From contig VFKK01000140.1 of NCBI GenBank assembly GCA_009885605.1, forward strand, positions 1 to 36,359: a stretch of DNA of 36,359 bases, in the 5' to 3' direction. This document shows, in pieces, positions 23,178 to 33,247 of this stretch. Below the pieces are notes generated by a model. That model saw only the letters and a list, made by a program, of their open reading frames with translations. It had not been told where the DNA came from and searched no databases. The position numbers and the translations under genes were made by a program. The DNA comes from Cyclobacteriaceae bacterium. GTDB lineage: Bacteria; Bacteroidota; Bacteroidia; Cytophagales; Cyclobacteriaceae. The first letter of the stretch is position 1; the number at the start of each line of letters is the position of its first letter.

Positions 23178-26100
23178 TTATAGAATTGCTTCGCTAGATC
23201 TTTTAGAGGTACGCTCCATATTTTCAGAAAGCTTCTCATACTCTTCCTGAGATCCAACAATGATTCCCTGGATTGCTCTCTGACCGGTACCGGCAGGGAT
23301 CAAATGTCCAACAATCACGTTTTCTTTCAATCCAAGCAAGAAGTCACGCTTTCCTCTGATTGCAGCTTCCGAAAGTACTTTGGTAGTTTCCTGGAAGGAA
23401 GCAGCCGAAATAAAGCTTTCAGTTCCCAAAGATGCGGCAGTGATACCTTGTAAGGTAGGAGCAGAAACCGCAGTCTCAGCATCTCTTACTTGTACCAACT
23501 TCAAATCTTTACGCTTAAGGCTGGAATTTTCGTCTCTCAATCTTCTTGCACTGATGATCATACCTGGCTTCAAAGTAGAAGAGTCTCCTGCATCCATCAC
23601 AACTTTCTTATCCAGAATGTTGTCGTTTTCTTCTCTGAATGCCCACTTATCAACCACTTGGTTTTGAAGGAATCCGGTATCTCCTGCATCTAGAATTTCT
23701 ACTTTCTGCATCATTTGGCTCACGATTACTTCAATGTGCTTATCGTTAATCTTCACACCTTGCAATCTGTAAACTTCCTGAATTTCGTTTACCAGATACT
23801 CCTGGACCGCTGTAGGGCCTTTGATGGAAAGGATATCATTTGGAGTGATAGCTCCATCTGACAGAGGTTCGCCAGCACGGATGAAGTCATTTTCCTGTAC
23901 AAGGATATGCTTGGAAAGAGATACCATGTATTTCTTGATCACTCCATCTTTTGATTCGATGACAATCTCCCTGTTACCACGCTTTATACCTCCGTAAGTT
24001 ACGACACCATCGATTTCGGAGACCACAGCCGGATTGGATGGGTTACGTGCCTCGAACAATTCCGTTACTCTTGGAAGACCTCCGGTAATATCTCTTGTCT
24101 TACCTACCGATCTTGGGATTTTCACCAATATCTGTCCGGATTTTACTTTCTCTCCCGCTTCTACTGCAAGGTGAGCTCCTACCGGAATATTGTAAGCTTT
24201 GGATTCTTCTCCATAGTTTACCAATATCGCAGGGTTCTTGGTTCTATCTTTTGTTTCGATAATTACTTTCTCACGGAAACCAGTCTGATCATCGGAAACT
24301 TCTTTGTATGTGATACCTTCTACCACCGCATCGAATTCAACCAAACCGTCAAATTCGGAAAGGATAACTGCGTTATATGGATCCCAAGTACAAAGTGGTT
24401 CCCCTTTAGAGATTTTCTGACCATCTTTCACGTTCAACATAGCGCCATAAGGCACGTGGTTGGAAACGAGTGTTTTTCCTGATTTGGCATCATTGATCTT
24501 GATCTCACCAGATCTTCCCATTACCATGGCAACAGGCTCTCCGCTTTTATTTGTGGTTTCTATCCATCTGAGTTCTTCTTCAAATTCGATGACTCCGTCA
24601 AACTTTGCAGGAACACTGGCTTCAACAGCCATGTTGGATGCTGTACCACCTACGTGAAAAGTTCTCAATGTCAACTGAGTACCCGGCTCACCGATAGACT
24701 GTGCGGCAATTACACCTACAGCTTCTCCGGCTTGTACCATTGCACCAGTTGCCAAGTTTCTACCATAGCATTTTGCACAAACACCTCTTCGGGTTTCGCA
24801 AGTTAAGACTGATCTTATTTCTACTTCTTCGATCGCTGATTCATCTACCATTTTGGCAACGTCATCACCGATTTCGATTCCTGCAGGAATGATAAGTTTA
24901 TCTGTGATCGGATCGTAGACGTCATGAACTGACACACGACCTAAGATTCTTTCAGAAAGTGGCTCTACGATTTCGTCATTGTCTTTTAAAGGCTGAACTA
25001 CCAGACCTCTCAAAGTACCACAATCATCTTCTGTGATAATCATATCCTGTGCTACGTCAACCAATCTTCTGGTCAGGTAACCAGCATCCGCAGTTTTCAA
25101 GGCTGTATCCGCCAGACCTTTACGCGCACCGTGGGTAGAGATGAAGTACTCCAATACATCAAGCCCTTCTTTGAAGTTGGAAAGGATTGGGTTTTCGATG
25201 ATTTCACCGACAGATCCCTGAAGATTTTTCTGTGGCTTAGCCATCAAACCTCTCATACCACCCAGCTGACGAATTTGCTCTCTTGAACCTCTGGCTCCTG
25301 AGTGCATCATCATGTAGATCGCATTGAATCCTTGCTTGTCTTCTTCCATCTTCTTCATCAGATTATTAGTCAAATGAGAGTTGGTACGTGTCCAGATATC
25401 AATTACTTGGTTGTAACGTTCGTTGTCCGTGATCAGACCCATCAGATAGTTATTCCAAACCTGATCAACCTCTTCCTTAGCTTTGGCGATCATAGGTACT
25501 TTTTCTGCGGGAATGATAACGTCGTTCAGACCCATCGACAGACCACCTTGGTAGGCACTCTGGAATCCAAGATGCTTGATATCATCCAGGAATTGTGCTG
25601 TACGGGCAATACCACATACTTTCACAACTTCTGCAATGATCTGCTGAAGCTTCTTCTTAGTCAATAGTTCGTTTACATAACCAACTTGCTCAGGCACGAA
25701 TTGGTTGAAAATCAACCTTCCCGCTACCGTATCAATAAGCTGGACTTTGATCTCTCCCTCAGGAGTTCTCACTTTCACTTTACACTTGATGTGTGCGTGC
25801 TTAGAGAGTTTGCCTTCGTTCAAAGCAATAATTACTTCCTCCTGACTGTAGAAAGTCATGCCTTCACCGGCTACGATTTCTTCAGGAGTTGATTTCTTAC
25901 CCTTAGTCACATAGTAAAGTCCGAGTACCATGTCCTGAGAAGGAACGGTAATTGGCGCACCATTGGCCGGGTTCAAAATATTATGTGAAGAAAGCATCAG
26001 GGTAGACGCTTCCAATATAGCCTCATGTCCAAGTGGTACGTGAACCGCCATCTGGTCACCGTCAAAATCGGCGTTGAATGCTGTACAAACCAAAGGGTGA

Positions 26101-27488
26101 AGTTGAATTGCTTTTCCTTCGATAAGTTTTGGTTGGAAAGCCTGGATACCCAGTCTGTGAAGAGTTGGGGCACGGTTAAGGAGCACAGGGTGTCCTTTCA
26201 ACACGTTTTCCAAAATATCCCAAACAACAGGATCTTTACGATCAACAATTTTCTTGGCGGATTTTACTGTCTTTACAATACCTCTTTCGATCAGCTTTCT
26301 GATGATAAATGGTTTGAAAAGCTCAGCTGCCATGTTTTTAGGAAGACCACACTCATGAAGCTTCAACTCAGGTCCTACGACGATTACTGAACGACCGGAG
26401 TAATCCACACGCTTTCCAAGTAAGTTTTGACGGAAACGTCCTTGCTTACCTTTCAACATGTCTGAAAGTGACTTCAATGCTCTGTTACCGTCAGATCTTA
26501 CGGCATTTACTTTTCTTGAGTTATCGAAAAGCGAATCTACAGCCTCCTGAAGCATTCTTTTCTCGTTTCTCAAAATCACCTCAGGCGCTTTGATATCGAT
26601 CAGTCTCTTCAGACGGTTGTTTCTGATAATTACTCTTCTGTACAGGTCATTCAAATCAGAAGTAGCAAATCTACCTCCGTCCAAAGGAACCAATGGTCTC
26701 AATTCTGGTGGAATGACAGGAACCATCCTTACAACCATCCACTCAGGACGGTTTTCGATTCTGGTTCTTGCATCACGGAATGCTTCAACTACTTTCAGAC
26801 GCTTAAGTGCTTCTGCCTTTCTTTGCTGAGAAGTATCTGTCGCTGCTTGGTGACGAAGTGAATACGAAAGATCATCCAAGTCCAATCTGGAAAGAAGCAT
26901 CTCAAGACCTTCTGCACCCATTCTGGCGATGAATTTATTCGGATCATCATCATCAAGCATGTGGTTTTCCTTAGGAAGCTTATCCATGATGTCCAAATAT
27001 TCGTCTTCCGTTAGGAAGTCAAGATACTGAACACCTTCTTCAGCTTTCACACCAGCTTGCACGACTACATATCGCTCGTAATAAACGATTTGGTCAAGCT
27101 TTTTGGTAGGAAGCCCTAGTAGGTAACCTATTTTATTTGGGAGAGATTTAAAGTACCAAATGTGAGCAACTGGAACTACCAGCTCAATATGGCCCATTCT
27201 TTCTCTTCTTACTTTCTTTTCTGTCACTTCTACGCCGCAACGGTCACAGATAATTCCTTTGTATCTGATTCTCTTGTATTTGCCGCAATGACACTCCCAA
27301 TCTTTTACCGGACCGAAGATTCTCTCACAGAACAACCCGCCCATTTCAGGCTTGTAGGTTCTGTAATTGATTGTCTCTGGCTGGGTCACTTCGCCATTTG
27401 AACTATCCAGAATTGATTCCGGAGAGGCCAAACTGATCGTGACTCTGGAAAAGTCGTTGTTGAGTTTTTTATTTTTTCTGAACCCCAT
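23178..27488 (-). CDS. rpoC: RNA polymerase beta prime subunit
   Basis: Catalytic subunit of RNA polymerase. 1436 residues, normal for Bacteroidota. The N-terminal zinc site is C66, C68, C81, C84 (ECHCGK and ICDRCG). The catalytic Mg motif NADFDGD is at 472-478 with D474, D476 and D478. The second zinc site lies around CETRRGVCAKCYGRNLATG. The bridge helix and trigger loop region is recognisable near QLTLRTFHVGGTASN. It is 49 nt after rpoB, that gap containing a GNRA-capped hairpin, and ends before the terminator 23128-23158. Confidence 0.99.
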   Translation of the reverse strand: MGFRKNKKLNNDFSRVTISLASPESILDSSNGEVTQPETINYRTYKPEMGGLFCERIFGPVKDWECHCGKYKRIRYKGIICDRCGVEVTEKKVRRERMGHIELVVPVAHIWYFKSLPNKIGYLLGLPTKKLDQIVYYERYVVVQAGVKAEEGVQYLDFLTEDEYLDIMDKLPKENHMLDDDDPNKFIARMGAEGLEMLLSRLDLDDLSYSLRHQAATDTSQQRKAEALKRLKVVEAFRDARTRIENRPEWMVVRMVPVIPPELRPLVPLDGGRFATSDLNDLYRRVIIRNNRLKRLIDIKAPEVILRNEKRMLQEAVDSLFDNSRKVNAVRSDGNRALKSLSDMLKGKQGRFRQNLLGKRVDYSGRSVIVVGPELKLHECGLPKNMAAELFKPFIIRKLIERGIVKTVKSAKKIVDRKDPVVWDILENVLKGHPVLLNRAPTLHRLGIQAFQPKLIEGKAIQLHPLVCTAFNADFDGDQMAVHVPLGHEAILEASTLMLSSHNILNPANGAPITVPSQDMVLGLYYVTKGKKSTPEEIVAGEGMTFYSQEEVIIALNEGKLSKHAHIKCKVKVRTPEGEIKVQLIDTVAGRLIFNQFVPEQVGYVNELLTKKKLQQIIAEVVKVCGIARTAQFLDDIKHLGFQSAYQGGLSMGLNDVIIPAEKVPMIAKAKEEVDQVWNNYLMGLITDNERYNQVIDIWTRTNSHLTNNLMKKMEEDKQGFNAIYMMMHSGARGSREQIRQLGGMRGLMAKPQKNLQGSVGEIIENPILSNFKEGLDVLEYFISTHGARKGLADTALKTADAGYLTRRLVDVAQDMIITEDDCGTLRGLVVQPLKDNDEIVEPLSERILGRVSVHDVYDPITDKLIIPAGIEIGDDVAKMVDESAIEEVEIRSVLTCETRRGVCAKCYGRNLATGAMVQAGEAVGVIAAQSIGEPGTQLTLRTFHVGGTASNMAVEASVPAKFDGVIEFEEELRWIETTNKSGEPVAMVMGRSGEIKINDAKSGKTLVSNHVPYGAMLNVKDGQKISKGEPLCTWDPYNAVILSEFDGLVEFDAVVEGITYKEVSDDQTGFREKVIIETKDRTKNPAILVNYGEESKAYNIPVGAHLAVEAGEKVKSGQILVKIPRSVGKTRDITGGLPRVTELFEARNPSNPAVVSEIDGVVTYGGIKRGNREIVIESKDGVIKKYMVSLSKHILVQENDFIRAGEPLSDGAITPNDILSIKGPTAVQEYLVNEIQEVYRLQGVKINDKHIEVIVSQMMQKVEILDAGDTGFLQNQVVDKWAFREENDNILDKKVVMDAGDSSTLKPGMIISARRLRDENSSLKRKDLKLVQVRDAETAVSAPTLQGITAASLGTESFISAASFQETTKVLSEAAIRGKRDFLLGLKENVIVGHLIPAGTGQRAIQGIIVGSQEEYEKLSENMERTSKRSSEAIL

Positions 27489-27509
27489 AGTTTTTGAAAG
27501 ATATGTAAA

Positions 27510-27525
27510 GGGCTCTTGCGAGCCC
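27510..27525 (-). other. GNRA-tetraloop hairpin between rpoB and rpoC
   Basis: The minus strand reads GGGCTC-GCAA-GAGCCC, a perfect 6-bp G/C-rich stem closed by a GCAA (GNRA) tetraloop. It starts 12 nt after the rpoB stop and ends 21 nt before the rpoC ATG. Only three T follow, so it is unlikely to be a strong terminator; more likely an mRNA processing, stability or attenuation element. Confidence 0.7.
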
Positions 27526-27537
27526 TAATGAGCTTAA

Positions 27538-30500
27538 TTAATCCAGAGTAATTTCAAGAGCCAAACCTCTTAATTCATGAACCAATACATTGAATGATTC
27601 AGGGATGTTAGGTTTTGGAAGGTTTTCACCTTTAACAATAGCTTCATAAGCCTTGGCTCTGCCGATTACGTCATCAGACTTTACAGTCAGGATTTCTTGA
27701 AGAACATGAGATGCACCGAATGCTTCCAGTGCCCACACTTCCATTTCACCAAATCTCTGTCCACCAAACTGTGCCTTACCACCCAGCGGCTGCTGAGTAA
27801 TCAACGAGTATGGTCCGATTGATCTTGCGTGCATCTTATCATCCACGAGGTGACCAAGCTTAAGCATATAAGATACACCAACAGTAATTGGCTGATCAAA
27901 CTTAGCTCCTGATAGACCGTCATATAAATAAGTACGTCCGTAAGCTGGCAAACCTGCTAATTCCAATTCGTGGGCAACTTCTTCCATAGAAGCCCCGTCG
28001 AAAATCGGTGTAGCATATTTTTTACCCAACTTCTGCCCTGCCCAAGCAAGAACTGTTTCGAAGATCTGTCCGATGTTCATTCGAGAAGGTACACCAAGTG
28101 GATTCAATACGATATCCATTGGAGTCCCATCCTCAAGGAATGGCATGTCCTCATCTCTTACGATTCTTGCAACGATACCTTTGTTACCGTGACGACCCGC
28201 CATTTTATCACCCACTTTCAGCTTTCGCTTCTTAGCGATGTAAACTTTAGCCAATTGTACAATACCTGCAGGAAGCTCATCACCTACTTCAAGTGTGAAT
28301 CGATCTCTCTTGAATCTTCCGCTGATCTCATTTCGAGAATTCACGAAGTTTTTCACCAATTGAACGACCAATTTATTGGTATGAGCATTTTCAGTCCAGT
28401 CATCTAAAATGATGTCTGAAATCAAATTTGCTTCTTCCGGAACATTGTAATTACTCTCGTCCCTGTAAGGATTCTTAGCAGGGAAAAGGTTATTCTCAAT
28501 ATTCTTTAGGTTGAATTTGGTTCCTTTAGTGATGATCTCATCACCAAACTTATGCTTCACGCCCTGAGAAGTTTTGCCTTCCAGCAAAGTCACCAATTTG
28601 TTGATCATGCGAGCTCTGATTCCCAACAGATCTTTGGAGTACTTTCCTTTCAGTTTTTCAACATCCGCTTTAGACTTGGCTCTTACGTCCTTATCTTTCT
28701 TTGGTCTTGAGAAAAGTTTGGTTTCGATAACCACACCATTGAGTGATGGAGACGCTTTCAATGAAGCATCTTTCACGTCACCTGCTTTGTCACCAAAGAT
28801 GGCTCTCAATAGTTTTTCTTCAGGAGTTGGATCTGTTTCACCTTTTGGAGTGATCTTACCGATGATGATATCGCCTTCTTTTACCTCGGCTCCAATCATG
28901 ATAATTCCATTCTCATCAAGGTGCTTTACAGCCTCCTCAGATACGTTAGGAATTTCCGAAGTCAATTCTTCTTCCCCTCTCTTGGTATCTCTTACTTCCA
29001 GCTGGAACTCTTCCACGTGAATGGAAGTGAAAATATCCTCGCGAACTACTCGCTCAGAAATTACGATCGCATCTTCGAAGTTGTATCCTTGCCAAGGCAT
29101 GTAAGCTACTCTCAGGTTTTTACCCAAAGCCAACTCACCATTATTAGTAGAATAACCTTCTACCAACACCTGGCCTTTGTATACTTTCTCACCCTTCAAC
29201 ACTAATGGTGTAAGGTTGATAGTAGTATCCTGGTTTGTTCTTCTGAATTTGATCAGGTCGTACGATCTGTATTCGTCTGTAAAATTAACCAACAACTGAT
29301 CGTCAGTCAGATCATATTTAATCACGATTCTCTTCGCATCAACATAATCCACAACACCATTCTCCTCAGCGATGATCAATGCTCTTGAATCCACCGCAGC
29401 TTTTGCTTCAAGACCTGTACCCACGATAGGCGCTTCGGCTTTCAACAAAGGAACGGCCTGACGCTGCATGTTTGATCCCATCAAGGCTCTGTTTGCATCA
29501 TCATGCTCCAGGAATGGAATCAATGAAGCAGCTACAGAAACAATTTGATTAGGAGCAACATCCATATAGGTGATCTCAGACGGATCCAATACAGGGAAGT
29601 CACCTTCAAATCTTGCTTTTACTTTATCGTCAATAATCTTCCCTGAATCATCCAGAGTTGCGTTTGCCTGCGCGATGTTATGATTATCTTCTTCTTCAGC
29701 AGTCAGATAAATTATGTCTTCCAGCTTCATGCCTACTTTACTATCCTTCACTTTTCTGTAGGGAGTTTCAAGGAAGCCCATTGAGTTCACTTTTGCATGA
29801 ACACAAAGAGAAGAAATCAAACCAATGTTTGGACCTTCAGGAGTTTCGATAGTACAAAGACGACCGTAGTGTGTATAGTGAACATCTCGAACTTCGAAAC
29901 CTGCTCTTTCTCTTGAAAGACCTCCCGGACCCAAGGCTGAAAGTCTTCTCTTGTGAGTCAACTCTGCCAATGGATTGGTTTGATCCATGAACTGAGAAAG
30001 CTGGTTGGTACCAAAGAATGAGTTAATTACAGAAGAAAGAGTACGTGCGTTGATCAAATCGACTGGTTTAAAGTCTTCATTGTCACGTACGTTCATTCTT
30101 TCACGGATTGTTCTGGACATTCTGGCCAAACCAACACCGAACTGACTATAAAGCTGCTCACCTACTGTTCTTACTCTTCTGTTACTTAAGTGGTCAATAT
30201 CATCGACAACAGCTTTAGAATTGATCAAGCCAATCAGGTATTTCACGATTGAAATGATGTCTTCTTTTGTCAATACAATTTTCTCAGAATCAATGTTTAG
30301 ACCGAGTTTTTTGTTAATTCTGTATCGACCTACTTCACCCAAGTCATATCTCTTGTCAGAGAAGAACAAGCTTTGGATTACCTCTCGAGCTGTCGCTTCA
30401 TCAGGAGCTTCAGTATTTCTCAATTGACGGTAAATTACCTCTACTGCTTCTTTTTCTGAGTTGGAGCTATCCTTATGTAGCGTATTATAAATAATTGAGA

Positions 30501-31413
30501 AATCGGCTACATTCACATCTTCTCTGTGGAGAATGATGCTTTTTGAGCCAGAGTCCAATATCATTTCAATGTCTTCGTCTGTCAAGACGGTATCTCTTTC
30601 GAGCAATACTTCATTTCTGTCGATAGAAACCACTTCTCCAGTGTCTTCATCCACGAAATCTTCTACCCAAGTTCTCAAAACCCTCGCAGCAAGTTTACGC
30701 CCAGACGCCTTTTTCAAAGCATTCTTGGTAGCGGAAACTTCTTCAGAGAGTCCGAACAAATCAAGGATGTCTTTATCAGATCCGTAACCAATTGCTCTAA
30801 GCAAAGTAGTTACAGGGAATTTTTTCTTACGATCGATGTATGCATACATGACGTTGTTGATGTCAGTAGCAAATTCAATCCAAGATCCTTTGAAAGGAAT
30901 AATTCGGGCCGAATAAAGCTTAGTTCCGTTGGTATGCTTACTTTGAGCAAAGAAAACACCAGGTGATCTGTGAAGCTGGGAAACGATTACTCGTTCAGCA
31001 CCATTGATCACGAAAGAGCCCTTCTCTGTCATGTAAGGAAGGTTACCCAAGAACACTTCTTGCTCAATAGTCTCGAAATCTTCATTGTCCTCATCATGGC
31101 AAAGTAATCTCAACTTTGCTTTAAGTGGAACAGAATAGGTCAAGCCACGGTCAATGCACTCTTCCACACTATATTTTGGTGGATCTACTGCGTAATCAAT
31201 AAATTCAAGAGTAAAATTCTCTCTTGAATCACTGATAGGGAAGTTTTCTGCGAATACTTTGAATAACCCGTCTGCCCTTCTTTTCTCTGCGGGAGTATCC
31301 AGCTGGAAAAAGTCTTTGAATGACTGCAGCTGAATATCGAGAAAATCCGGATAGTCTTTGACCACCTTAATGGAGGAGAAACTTTTCCTTTCGGTTTGAT
31401 TCTTGATAGCCAA
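27538..31413 (-). CDS. rpoB: RNA polymerase beta subunit
   Basis: Beta subunit of RNA polymerase, 1291 residues. The rifampicin region (about 471-492) reads QLSQFMDQTNPLAELTHKRR, with D477, H487 and S492 at the positions of E. coli D516, H526 and S531, so no classical resistance change is seen. Other landmarks: GFEVRDVHYTHYGRLC, the KVGDKMAGRHGNKGIVARI stretch and the C-terminal FGGQRFGEMEVWALEAFGA. It follows rplL after a 155-nt gap with two hairpins and no recognisable promoter. Confidence 0.99.
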   Translation of the reverse strand: MAIKNQTERKSFSSIKVVKDYPDFLDIQLQSFKDFFQLDTPAEKRRADGLFKVFAENFPISDSRENFTLEFIDYAVDPPKYSVEECIDRGLTYSVPLKAKLRLLCHDEDNEDFETIEQEVFLGNLPYMTEKGSFVINGAERVIVSQLHRSPGVFFAQSKHTNGTKLYSARIIPFKGSWIEFATDINNVMYAYIDRKKKFPVTTLLRAIGYGSDKDILDLFGLSEEVSATKNALKKASGRKLAARVLRTWVEDFVDEDTGEVVSIDRNEVLLERDTVLTDEDIEMILDSGSKSIILHREDVNVADFSIIYNTLHKDSSNSEKEAVEVIYRQLRNTEAPDEATAREVIQSLFFSDKRYDLGEVGRYRINKKLGLNIDSEKIVLTKEDIISIVKYLIGLINSKAVVDDIDHLSNRRVRTVGEQLYSQFGVGLARMSRTIRERMNVRDNEDFKPVDLINARTLSSVINSFFGTNQLSQFMDQTNPLAELTHKRRLSALGPGGLSRERAGFEVRDVHYTHYGRLCTIETPEGPNIGLISSLCVHAKVNSMGFLETPYRKVKDSKVGMKLEDIIYLTAEEEDNHNIAQANATLDDSGKIIDDKVKARFEGDFPVLDPSEITYMDVAPNQIVSVAASLIPFLEHDDANRALMGSNMQRQAVPLLKAEAPIVGTGLEAKAAVDSRALIIAEENGVVDYVDAKRIVIKYDLTDDQLLVNFTDEYRSYDLIKFRRTNQDTTINLTPLVLKGEKVYKGQVLVEGYSTNNGELALGKNLRVAYMPWQGYNFEDAIVISERVVREDIFTSIHVEEFQLEVRDTKRGEEELTSEIPNVSEEAVKHLDENGIIMIGAEVKEGDIIIGKITPKGETDPTPEEKLLRAIFGDKAGDVKDASLKASPSLNGVVIETKLFSRPKKDKDVRAKSKADVEKLKGKYSKDLLGIRARMINKLVTLLEGKTSQGVKHKFGDEIITKGTKFNLKNIENNLFPAKNPYRDESNYNVPEEANLISDIILDDWTENAHTNKLVVQLVKNFVNSRNEISGRFKRDRFTLEVGDELPAGIVQLAKVYIAKKRKLKVGDKMAGRHGNKGIVARIVRDEDMPFLEDGTPMDIVLNPLGVPSRMNIGQIFETVLAWAGQKLGKKYATPIFDGASMEEVAHELELAGLPAYGRTYLYDGLSGAKFDQPITVGVSYMLKLGHLVDDKMHARSIGPYSLITQQPLGGKAQFGGQRFGEMEVWALEAFGASHVLQEILTVKSDDVIGRAKAYEAIVKGENLPKPNIPESFNVLVHELRGLALEITLD

Positions 31414-31500
31414 GGTAGTGTTGTTTATAGTGAAAGATAATAAGGGAATGCGACAATTATCGCTTGGAATAATGCAATTTTAATCCTGAGCATAAACAGG

Positions 31501-31528
31501 AAAAGACCTGACTAAATTAGTCAGGTCT
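31501..31528 (-). terminator. Attenuating hairpin upstream of rpoB
   Basis: An 11-bp perfect stem AGACCTGACTA/TAGTCAGGTCT (31504-31514 and 31518-31528) with a 3-nt loop, followed on the minus strand by only four T. It looks like a weak terminator or attenuator that would lower rpoBC expression relative to rplJL. Confidence 0.65.
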
Positions 31529-31533
31529 CAGGA

Positions 31534-31565
31534 GCTAAACCTTAACCTCTTGGGTCAGGTTTAGC
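31534..31565 (-). other. Hairpin directly after rplL
   Basis: A 9-bp stem GCTAAACCT/AGGTTTAGC (arms 31557-31565 and 31534-31542) with a 14-nt loop that can form three more pairs. It begins 3 nt after the rplL stop and lies upstream of the attenuating hairpin. No T-run follows. It may protect the 3' end of rplL mRNA or act as a processing site. Confidence 0.6.
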
Positions 31566-31568
31566 AAA

Positions 31569-31952
31569 TTATTTGATCTCTACTTCAGCACCAGCTTCTT
31601 CCAAAGACTTCTTCAAGCCTTCAGCTTCGTCCTTAGTAACTCCTTCTTTCAGAGCCTTTGGAGCAGAGTCAACTAGATCTTTTGCTTCTTTCAAGCCAAG
31701 ACCTGTCAATTCTTTTACAAGCTTAACCACTGCAAGTTTAGCTCCACCTGCTGCTTTCAAGATAACATCGAAAGAAGTTTTTTCTTCTTCAGCAGGTGCT
31801 TCTGCACCTGCTCCAGGTCCACCAGCAACCATGATTGCTCCAGCTGCTGCTGGCTCAATTCCGTATTGCTCCTTAAGGATATCTGTCAATTCTTTAACTT
31901 CTTTTACAGTCAAGTTCACCAACTGATCTGCAAGTTGTGTAAGATCTGCCAT
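31569..31952 (-). CDS. rplL: Large-subunit ribosomal protein L7/L12
   Basis: Multicopy stalk protein that recruits translational GTPases. 127 residues: N-terminal dimerisation helices (MADLTQLADQLVNLTVKEVK), an Ala/Gly/Pro/Glu hinge (about 43-57, GPGAGAEAPAEEEK) and the C-terminal domain with KLAVVKLVKELTGLGLKEAK and DLVDSAPKALKEGV. It follows rplJ by 41 nt; the pair forms the stalk complex. Confidence 0.99.
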   Translation of the reverse strand: MADLTQLADQLVNLTVKEVKELTDILKEQYGIEPAAAGAIMVAGGPGAGAEAPAEEEKTSFDVILKAAGGAKLAVVKLVKELTGLGLKEAKDLVDSAPKALKEGVTKDEAEGLKKSLEEAGAEVEIK

Positions 31953-31993
31953 CGTATTTAAATTTTAATTTGTTTGAATGATTTTTTTAGAAC

Positions 31994-32536
31994 TTATTTT
32001 TTTTCTCTTTCTGCAAGAGTTTTCAGCACGCCTGTGATGTTGTTTTGACCACTTAGCAATGCGGAAACGAGGTTTTTCGCAGGGGACTGTAGCAATCCAA
32101 TAAGATCGCCAAGCAGTTCGTTCTTCGATTTAAGAGTTGACAATACTTCAAGGTTTGCTTCTCCGATGAATACATCAGAATCAATTCCAGCTCCTTTAAA
32201 CAAAGGTCTAACTTCTTTTTTACCCAGTTTCTTTCTGAAATCCAACAATACTTTTGCTGGAAGGTTGCTTGTCTCTTTTGAGAAAATTATTCCGGAGAAT
32301 CCTTTCAGAGCCTCTTCGGACAATTTTGAATAATCTGAATCCAGATTCTCCAAAGCTTTCTTGATCAAGGTGTTTTTGTACACTTTGTACTCAACTCCTT
32401 TGTCATAACATGTCCTTCTGAAGGCGTTTATCTGAGCTACAGAGAAACCTGAAGCATCAGTGATGTAGAAGAAAGGGTTTTCTTTAAACTTCTCAGTAAG
32501 ACCGTCGATTATTACTTTCTTTTCGTCTCTAGTCAT
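31994..32536 (-). CDS. rplJ: Large-subunit ribosomal protein L10
   Basis: Stalk base protein: its N-terminal part binds 23S rRNA and its C-terminal helix carries L7/L12 dimers. 180 residues. N-terminal MTRDEKKVIIDGLTEKFKEN; middle AFRRTCYDKGVEYKVYKNTL; C-terminal helix with LLSGQNNITGVLKTLAEREK. In E. coli L10-L12 represses its own operon through a long leader; here rplJ follows rplA by only 2 nt so no such leader exists at this spot. Confidence 0.99.
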   Translation of the reverse strand: MTRDEKKVIIDGLTEKFKENPFFYITDASGFSVAQINAFRRTCYDKGVEYKVYKNTLIKKALENLDSDYSKLSEEALKGFSGIIFSKETSNLPAKVLLDFRKKLGKKEVRPLFKGAGIDSDVFIGEANLEVLSTLKSKNELLGDLIGLLQSPAKNLVSALLSGQNNITGVLKTLAEREKK

Positions 32537-32538
32537 GA

Positions 32539-33237
32539 TTAAATACCTTGAATGCTACCCTTGTCTACTGCTATTCCAGGAGACATTGTGCTGGATAAAT
32601 GAATACTCTTGAAATATGTTCCTTTAGAAGAGGAAGGCTTTAGTTTAGAGATAGTCATGATCAGTTCTTTCACGTTATCCTGAATCTGCTCAGGTGAGAA
32701 AGACACTTTACCTATTCCGGCATGAATGATTCCAAACTTATCTACTTTGAAATCAATTTTACCTGCTTTCACTTCTCTTACAGCCTTCGCAACATCCAAT
32801 GTTACAGTTCCTGATTTAGGGTTTGGCATCAGACCTCTAGGACCCAATACTCTACCTAATCTACCTACTTTAGCCATTACGTTAGGCATAGTGATGATGA
32901 CGTCAACGTCAGTCCATCCGCCTTCAATCTTTGCTATATAGTCGTCCAAGCCCACGTAGTCTGCACCTGCTTCGGTGGCTTCTGCTACTTTGTCGGGAGT
33001 ACAAAGAACCAATACTTTGATGTCTTTGCCAGTACCATGAGGAAGGGCAACTACGCCTCTTACCATTTGATCTGCTTTCCGAGGATCTACGCCCAAACGA
33101 ACGTCTACATCCACTGAAGCATCAAACTTAGTCATGGTAATGTCCTTCACGATAGAAGAAGCTGCCTCCAGGGAGTACACTTGGCTTGGGTCGTACTTAG
33201 AAAGAGCTTCTTTTTGCTTTTTTGTTAACTTAGCCAT
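32539..33237 (-). CDS. rplA: Large-subunit ribosomal protein L1
   Basis: Forms the mobile L1 stalk that guides the E-site tRNA out. 232 residues. Begins MAKLTKKQKEALSKYDPSQV; domain II contains MPNVMAKVGRLGRVLGPRGL and MPNPKSGTVTLDVAKAV, the family signature. Ten nt after rplK; in many bacteria L1 represses this rplK-rplA pair. Confidence 0.99.
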   Translation of the reverse strand: MAKLTKKQKEALSKYDPSQVYSLEAASSIVKDITMTKFDASVDVDVRLGVDPRKADQMVRGVVALPHGTGKDIKVLVLCTPDKVAEATEAGADYVGLDDYIAKIEGGWTDVDVIITMPNVMAKVGRLGRVLGPRGLMPNPKSGTVTLDVAKAVREVKAGKIDFKVDKFGIIHAGIGKVSFSPEQIQDNVKELIMTISKLKPSSSKGTYFKSIHLSSTMSPGIAVDKGSIQGI

Positions 33238-33247
33238 TGTTTTTTAT

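Noticed and set aside
28574..29020. 148-codon plus-strand frame opposite rpoB
   Set aside because: Serine/proline-rich antisense shadow of a conserved gene with no start signals of its own.
31414..31500. Dedicated rpoB promoter
   Set aside because: No TAnnTTTG box with a TTG at 19-21 nt was found in this stretch on the minus strand; the nearest, TAAAATTG, deviates in the conserved core.
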